NCBI GenBank assembly: GCA_019916065.1
Contig: CM034242.1
Coordinates: 43,653,010-43,717,009, forward strand
Origin: Vitellaria paradoxa
Taxonomy: Eukaryota; Streptophyta; Magnoliopsida; Ericales; Sapotaceae
DNA: 64,000 bases
Reading direction: 5' to 3'
In this document: piece after piece, positions 59,701 to 64,000 of the stretch
How the letters are laid out: each line of letters begins with the position of its first letter
How positions within the stretch are numbered: position 1 is the stretch's first letter
Translations under genes and position numbers: made by a program
Notes under the pieces: model-generated
Told to the model about the DNA's origin: nothing
The model's input: the letters and a program-made list of their open reading frames with translations, nothing else
Database searches by the model: none

Positions 59701-62006
59701 ATATGAAATTTATAAGTTACGTGTGACCATAATTTCACATTCATCAACATGCAATTATAACCCCATCGTAGAAAAAGTGGCAAAGCCGAATAGTAACATA
59801 AACAGAAGCATGTGACTTCAAAAAAATTAATTAAATAATTAATTAATAAACAGAAGCATGTAATAAGCATAAAATAAAAGAAGCAGAGCAATACCTTTAA
59901 ATAATATTATAAACAGCGCAATCATTAGACTCTTTATTTATCATTTCAACAGGAATTGGCACATTACCAACGCACAACAAGAATAAAAGAATTTTCAATT
60001 TTTGCAGACTTATTCAAAGAATTTTCCCAAAAAAAATTTGCCAAGAATATTTTAAAAGAATTGGTTTTCAAGGTAAAGGAACCAGTATCTTTTCCCTTTT
60101 CAAATCAAACTAAATTATTCTCCTCATCATTGACATTAATGCGTGCAACAATGTAATTAGCTAACTAGTTTCCTTCACAACTGAATGGGTTGTGAAGAAA
60201 ACAGACGATATTATGGAATCAGCATTGTAAAAAGATGTGAACCACGTTCACAGGGCCTGTTTTAGGTTAAACGGCATAGTACTTGTGTGGAAAATAGTAC
60301 ATCCTGCAGGTCAGCCTTATGGAGGAGGAATATTTTGGAGCTTCACAGGTGCATCTAAATCAGAAGAAAAGTAATTATTATCCTAGTGTAGACATCAGCA
60401 TTTAGCTTTTTCCTAATTCATAGGCAACTTACCAATAAGACACTGCTGATACCCGACATTCCCAAATCATAAAAGAAGGAAACCAGTGATATGCCCTTAA
60501 GAGTTGGACTGCATAACAAAATGGAGCTCTTTAGTAATGCTGCATCTTTTGCATGCAGAAAACCAACAGTATAGTGATGCCCCAAGGCAAAGATGGAAAC
60601 ACAAGCACAGATCCAGCAAAATTTAGTAGGGATTGAGACAATAGAAGTATAACTGCAATTTTAAAGATAAAACTACCTGCTTAAAACAATAGTTGCAGCA
60701 TCTCTCATTGAATTGTACCGTTCCTTAACAACCCTCGATGTCATGTGCAAGCAAGGTGAATGCAGGTCATGTCTTGGATTTGGTTTAACTGTCTCAACCA
60801 AAAACAGGTACATGTATAGAGGACAAAAGACCAAGAGAGCAATTGAAACCTGAACCAAGGAGTTTATAAGAAGGATTAACAAAATTGGGATGAATAAGAG
60901 ATTCCAACATTAAGAAATAGCTTAAATATCAACATGCCTCAAAAATGTAATCTTCAGGAATAAATCGTGCTAGGACATTTCCCATTACATGTGAAGCAGA
61001 AAAGAGACCTGTAATCCAACCAAATACTGCTGCTCTTTTACGTTCATCAACAACATCTGCCTGCCCGAGAGAAGGTAAATGTAATTTCTAATAACTATAG
61101 CTATAATTCTTAATTAATAGCATCGAGGGAAAACACTTACCACATAAGCTACAGAAATACAGAAAATACTCCCTTGACTTATAATGTATGAAATTGTACG
61201 AAGCACATAATAAGCATAAACAGAGGCCTTCGATTCATTGATAGCAAGCAAAGCTGAAAGAGTAACATGGGAAAGTAAGCAAAATAAAGTGGTCGTTAGC
61301 AAATTAAAATATGCAGCATAATGGTGATTGATAATCACGTGTACTTGCTGGAAATAATCAGAAAATGTCTTATCCTACATAGCCCTTCAGATGAAGATGA
61401 CAATAAAAAGAAGTGCATTTGGAGAACTTTTTTTTTCTTCAAATCTCTACAAATCTCTTTAAAATTTAAATTTTCTATTCACTGCACAAATTACGAGAAT
61501 GTAACTTTTACAAATTTAAACAACTCCAAACACCCCCATTATGCAAGGTCTTCAACATGTCTTAACTTTCAAGAAAATTTTTTCTTGATTAAATTTCCAG
61601 TTAAGCCAATGTTTCTCTGGCGCTCTGCGACGTATAAAGGGCTCATGTGTTGGATAGGTTGTACATAATCTCATGCATACAGATCCTTCATCCATTAGGG
61701 ATATCATAATACTTCCAAATAAACAGTGCAAAAGGAAAACAAGCAGTAAGCTTAAAAAAGAAATAGCAACTCTCAAGTAGCACCAACTAGTTTGTCCCAA
61801 ATGAGGTTTTCAAAGCCAGATGTTGATACCAACATCAAATGCACATCGAATATGAAGTTCTGTTTGATGTAAAAAAATGTTCTCATAAACATACCAAAAG
61901 GGACTATAGTTGTAGATACAGTAAGAAGAAGCAGTGGTTTACGCCCGTACTCATCTGCAAGTTGACCTAGGAGTGGAAGCACCACCATCTTGAAAATTCC
62001 AACAAC
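56734..62006 (-). CDS. HIAT1/MFSD14-like major facilitator, 5' exon missing
   Basis: Thirteen exons (5' to 3'): 62006-61895, 61253-61141, 61060-60938, 60849-60677, 60508-60433, 59689-59603, 59008-58928, 58806-58774, 58350-58297, 58169-58128, 57553-57475, 57389-57319, 56835-56734. All junctions keep phase. The protein starts inside the domain with [20 protein letters not shown] then [10 protein letters not shown], the MFS loop-2/3 signature ([10 protein letters not shown]). It continues with [57 protein letters not shown], a cytosolic loop, then the second helical half ([59 protein letters not shown]). The C-terminus is [11 protein letters not shown]. This matches the plant hippocampus-abundant-transcript-like group, annotated as tetracycline-transporter-like MFS; the substrate is unknown. 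The first exon, which should carry the first helix, was not found up to 64,000. A copia element occupies the presumed first intron. The intron after 60938 uses a GC donor. Confidence 0.88.
57235..57314. repeat. (TA)n and (GA)n microsatellites in last intron
   Basis: TA repeat 57237-57252 and GA repeat 57291-57313, both between the last two exons of the MFS gene. Confidence 0.85.
61418..61545 (-). mobile_element. ~130-bp MITE, family of 19515, in MFS intron
   Basis: Inverted copy: CAAATCTCTACAAATCTC, then TCACTGCACAAATTACGAGA and AACTCCAAACACCCCC at the right. The left end is less clear. Confidence 0.55.
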
Positions 62007-62216
62007 CTGCAAGTAGAAAGAAACACACAATTTTTTAATTAATTCTTCACTTTGTCCGTTGCTAACATAAATCAAGTATATATTTTTCTTATGTTTAGTT
62101 TTTTGTGTCATTAACAATAAGTGACGAATTGGGTTAAGTATTGATGGGAAATTTGGGTTAAGTGTTGATGGGAAAATTAGAAAGGATGGCTTGCAGTAAC
62201 GATAAGATTGTTTCAT

Positions 62217-62769
62217 TGTGCACTGGTATCAGGGGTTTGAAGCTTGGAATCAACATCTTTGCTTACAAAGGGAAGGTACCCTTTCCAAACCCCACAATGC
62301 AGAAGCCTTATACATTGAGTTGTCCTTTTATTGATGAAAAAAATAGTAGTTTAGTTAGCCTATCAAAAATTTTGAATATATATTAGAATTATGAAAAAAA
62401 ATTCAAATTTTAGAGGGGGCAGTCTTTAGCTTAATAAATTTTTGGATTAAAAATTTATGCGTACTAGCGGTGTATTTTCCTTAACAAAGCAGGATTGTTT
62501 TTAAATTTTGGAGGGGGGTCTATAGCTTAAATTTTTTTTTTAGCTCAAAAAATTTGTACACACTAATGATATTTTACAAAACCTGGAAGGGGCCCCGGGC
62601 TTGGGCTAGCCTCATCCCTGGCTGCTGTGATAGACTCTTTAAGACAAGTTGGTTTGGGAGTGAGAAAACCAATTTTTTCTTTTTAACTTTTTTCATCTTA
62701 TATAGCTTTTGTTTTCACCGAAATTTAATTTATTTATTTATTAATTTATTTATTTATTTTTAAGTAGTT
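62217..62769. other. Presumed first intron of the MFS gene with repeat debris
   Basis: Two related halves (TTTTAGAGGGGGCAGTCTTTAGCTTAA at about 62411 and TTTTGGAGGGGGGTCTATAGCTTAA at about 62505), followed by GGAAGGGGCCCCGGGCTTGG and CTAGCCTCATCCCTGGCTGC, which look like a common plant dispersed repeat. No exon encoding the MFS N-terminus is present. Confidence 0.5.
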
Positions 62770-62998
62770 TGTCGGTAAATTTGGAATATTAGAATATTTG
62801 GTTAGGATTTGATTTGAATAAAATACGAAAGTTAGAGGTAGAATAGAATCCCTGATTTTGTGGGAAATAAAATTCCTGATTGTGTGGGATTTTAGGATTA
62901 TCAGTTGCTATTTTTTTTTTTCTATTTAAAAAGAGAGCCCTCTGTAATCAACTGAGATATGGAAAAATCTTCTTCTTTTCTTCCTTTGTAAACTGCTA
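62770..62998 (+). mobile_element. 5' LTR of a Ty1/copia retrotransposon
   Basis: Begins TGTCGGTAAATTTGG and ends just before the primer-binding site. TCTATTTAAAAAGAGAGCCC at about 62920-62939 is a TATA-like start followed by a CTCTGTAATCAACTGAG leader. About 230 bp, a short LTR. The 3' end is uncertain by a few bases. The 3' LTR lies outside the window. Confidence 0.6.
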
Positions 62999-63000
62999 TA

Positions 63001-63012
63001 TGGTATCAGAGC
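63001..63012 (+). promoter_or_regulatory. Primer-binding site (initiator Met tRNA)
   Basis: TGGTATCAGAGC, complementary to the 3' end of plant initiator methionine tRNA, the standard primer of Ty1/copia elements, directly after the LTR. Confidence 0.85.
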
Positions 63013-63026
63013 TCTAGGGCTCAATT

Positions 63027-64000
63027 ATGAATTTTAAGGCAGCCATGGTTGGCTTTGGTTCAGCTTCTTCGGATGCCACCAGTGGTGCGACCTCATCAGA
63101 GGAAGTTTATCAGCCACTTTCGGCTATTTCTTTTCCTGAGAATTCACTTCAAATTACCATTCACAAATTGAATGGAAAGAATTATCTAGAGTGGTCTCAG
63201 TCCGTGCGGTTGGTGATCGACGGCAAAGGGAAACTTGGGCACTTGAACGGCGAGGTAAAACCACCAACCACCAATGATCCAAAATACAGGCAGTGGCGTT
63301 CAGAAAATTCTATGATAACTGCATGGCTGATCAATTCTATGGAACCAGTTGTTGGAAAACCCTTCATGTTCTTGCCGACGGCTCGCAATGTTTGGGAAGC
63401 AGTCCGGGAAACATATTCAGATTTGGACAACCATTCACAATTGTTCGAATTGAACACCCAGATGTGGAAGATGCAGCAAGGTAACATCCTGCTATAATGA
63501 TATGATGGCAGTTTGGCAAGAATTAGACATGTTTGAAGATGAGCAATGGGAAAACTCAAATGATAGTGCTCGGTATAAAAAGAAGATTGAGAAAAGCCGG
63601 GTATTTGTGTTCTTGGCTGGTTTGAATAAAGAACTTGATGAGGTTCGAGGACGTATAATAGGGAAAAGACCCTTGCCATCGATAAGAGAAGTTTTTTCAG
63701 AAGTGCGTAGAGAAGAAGCACGGCGACAAGTGATGTTGAAAGACATAGATGAACCAAAAACAGAGGGAGAGGGATCTGCTCTTGTGGCCCAAGGTACTGA
63801 TTTTGAAGGAGACAGGCGAGGAAAACAGAGACCTTGGTGTGACCACTGTAAAAAATCATGGCATACGCGAGAAAATTGCTGGAAGCTGCATGGGAAACCA
63901 GCAAATTGGAAGAAGAAACCAGGAGGTGACACCAAGTCAGGGGGAGACATCCGGGCATTCCAAGCTAGCCACTCAGATTCAGGGCAACAATCTTCATCAG
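63027..64000 (+). mobile_element. Ty1/copia gag region, frameshifted, cut by window end
   Basis: The frame from 63027 (MNFKAAMVGFGSA) contains ITIHKLNGKNYLEWSQSVRL, GKGKLGHLNGEVKPP and AWLINSMEPVVGK, the N-terminal gag region (DUF4219/UBN2-like) of plant copia elements, and stops near 63497. A second frame, open from about 63487 to the window end, continues with AVWQELDMFEDEQW, VFVFLAGLNKELDEVRGRI and a CCHC zinc knuckle (CDHCKKSWHTRENC) near 63844-63885, which binds nucleic acid. So one frameshift near 63480 separates two halves of the same gag. Protease, integrase and reverse transcriptase would follow beyond 64,000. The orientation is opposite to the MFS gene. Confidence 0.8.

Noticed and set aside
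61773..62216. ORF that extends the first visible MFS exon upstream (MKQSYRYCKPSF...)
   Set aside because: The extension is AT-rich with no MFS helix, and a CTTGCAG acceptor lies exactly at the conserved VVGIFKMVV start; treated as intron.
63197..63958. 253-residue ORF on the minus strand
   Set aside because: It is the antisense of copia gag; composition and lack of any domain fit a shadow frame.

Overview
The window is nuclear DNA from a flowering plant. Genes carry many short GT-AG introns, intergenic DNA is very AT-rich and full of small transposons, and the gene set is plant-typical: an XS-domain protein, a full-size ABCG/PDR transporter, a CCH/ATX1-type copper chaperone, an A20/AN1 stress-associated protein, a HIAT1-like major facilitator and a Ty1/copia retrotransposon. 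Nothing looks grass-specific. A woody dicot or magnoliid is my guess, but the sequence does not prove it.

Layout. (1) 1-2.25 kb: 3' part of an XS-domain gene (+). (2) 3.45-16.73 kb: a 20-exon PDR-type ABC transporter (-). All splice sites are conserved, but from exon 4 onward I count about 28 single-base indels against the expected reading frame; exons 1-3 are clean. (3) 16.8-25.6 kb: gene-free, with several MITE families. (4) 25.64-36.92 kb (unit A) and 36.94-50.13 kb (unit B): a head-to-tail tandem segmental duplication. Each unit holds a three-exon HMA copper-chaperone gene (-) and, at its right end, a small unrecognised gene (+). Unit B keeps both genes in normal form. In unit A the chaperone has lost both metal-binding cysteines (each now serine) and its C-terminal extension yet stays open, and the small gene has lost its start codon and 84 nt in frame. 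Post-duplication transposon insertions distinguish the units. (5) 51.85-52.37 kb: an intronless A20/AN1 zinc-finger gene (-). (6) 52.7-56.7 kb: gene-free, MITEs. (7) 56.73-62.01 kb: 13 exons of a HIAT1/MFSD14-like transporter (-), whose first exon is not found and probably lies past the right edge. (8) 62.77-64.0 kb: the 5' end of a Ty1/copia element (LTR, primer-binding site, gag) in the opposite orientation, apparently inside the first intron of that transporter.

The genes do not form a pathway. The most interesting material is the divergence of the duplicated chaperone (loss of the metal site with maintenance of the frame), the strictly local indel cluster in the transporter, and the layered record of transposon insertions that can date the duplication. 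Exon coordinates were worked out by hand from splice signals and reading-frame continuity; family names come from recognising conserved motifs, not from a database search.
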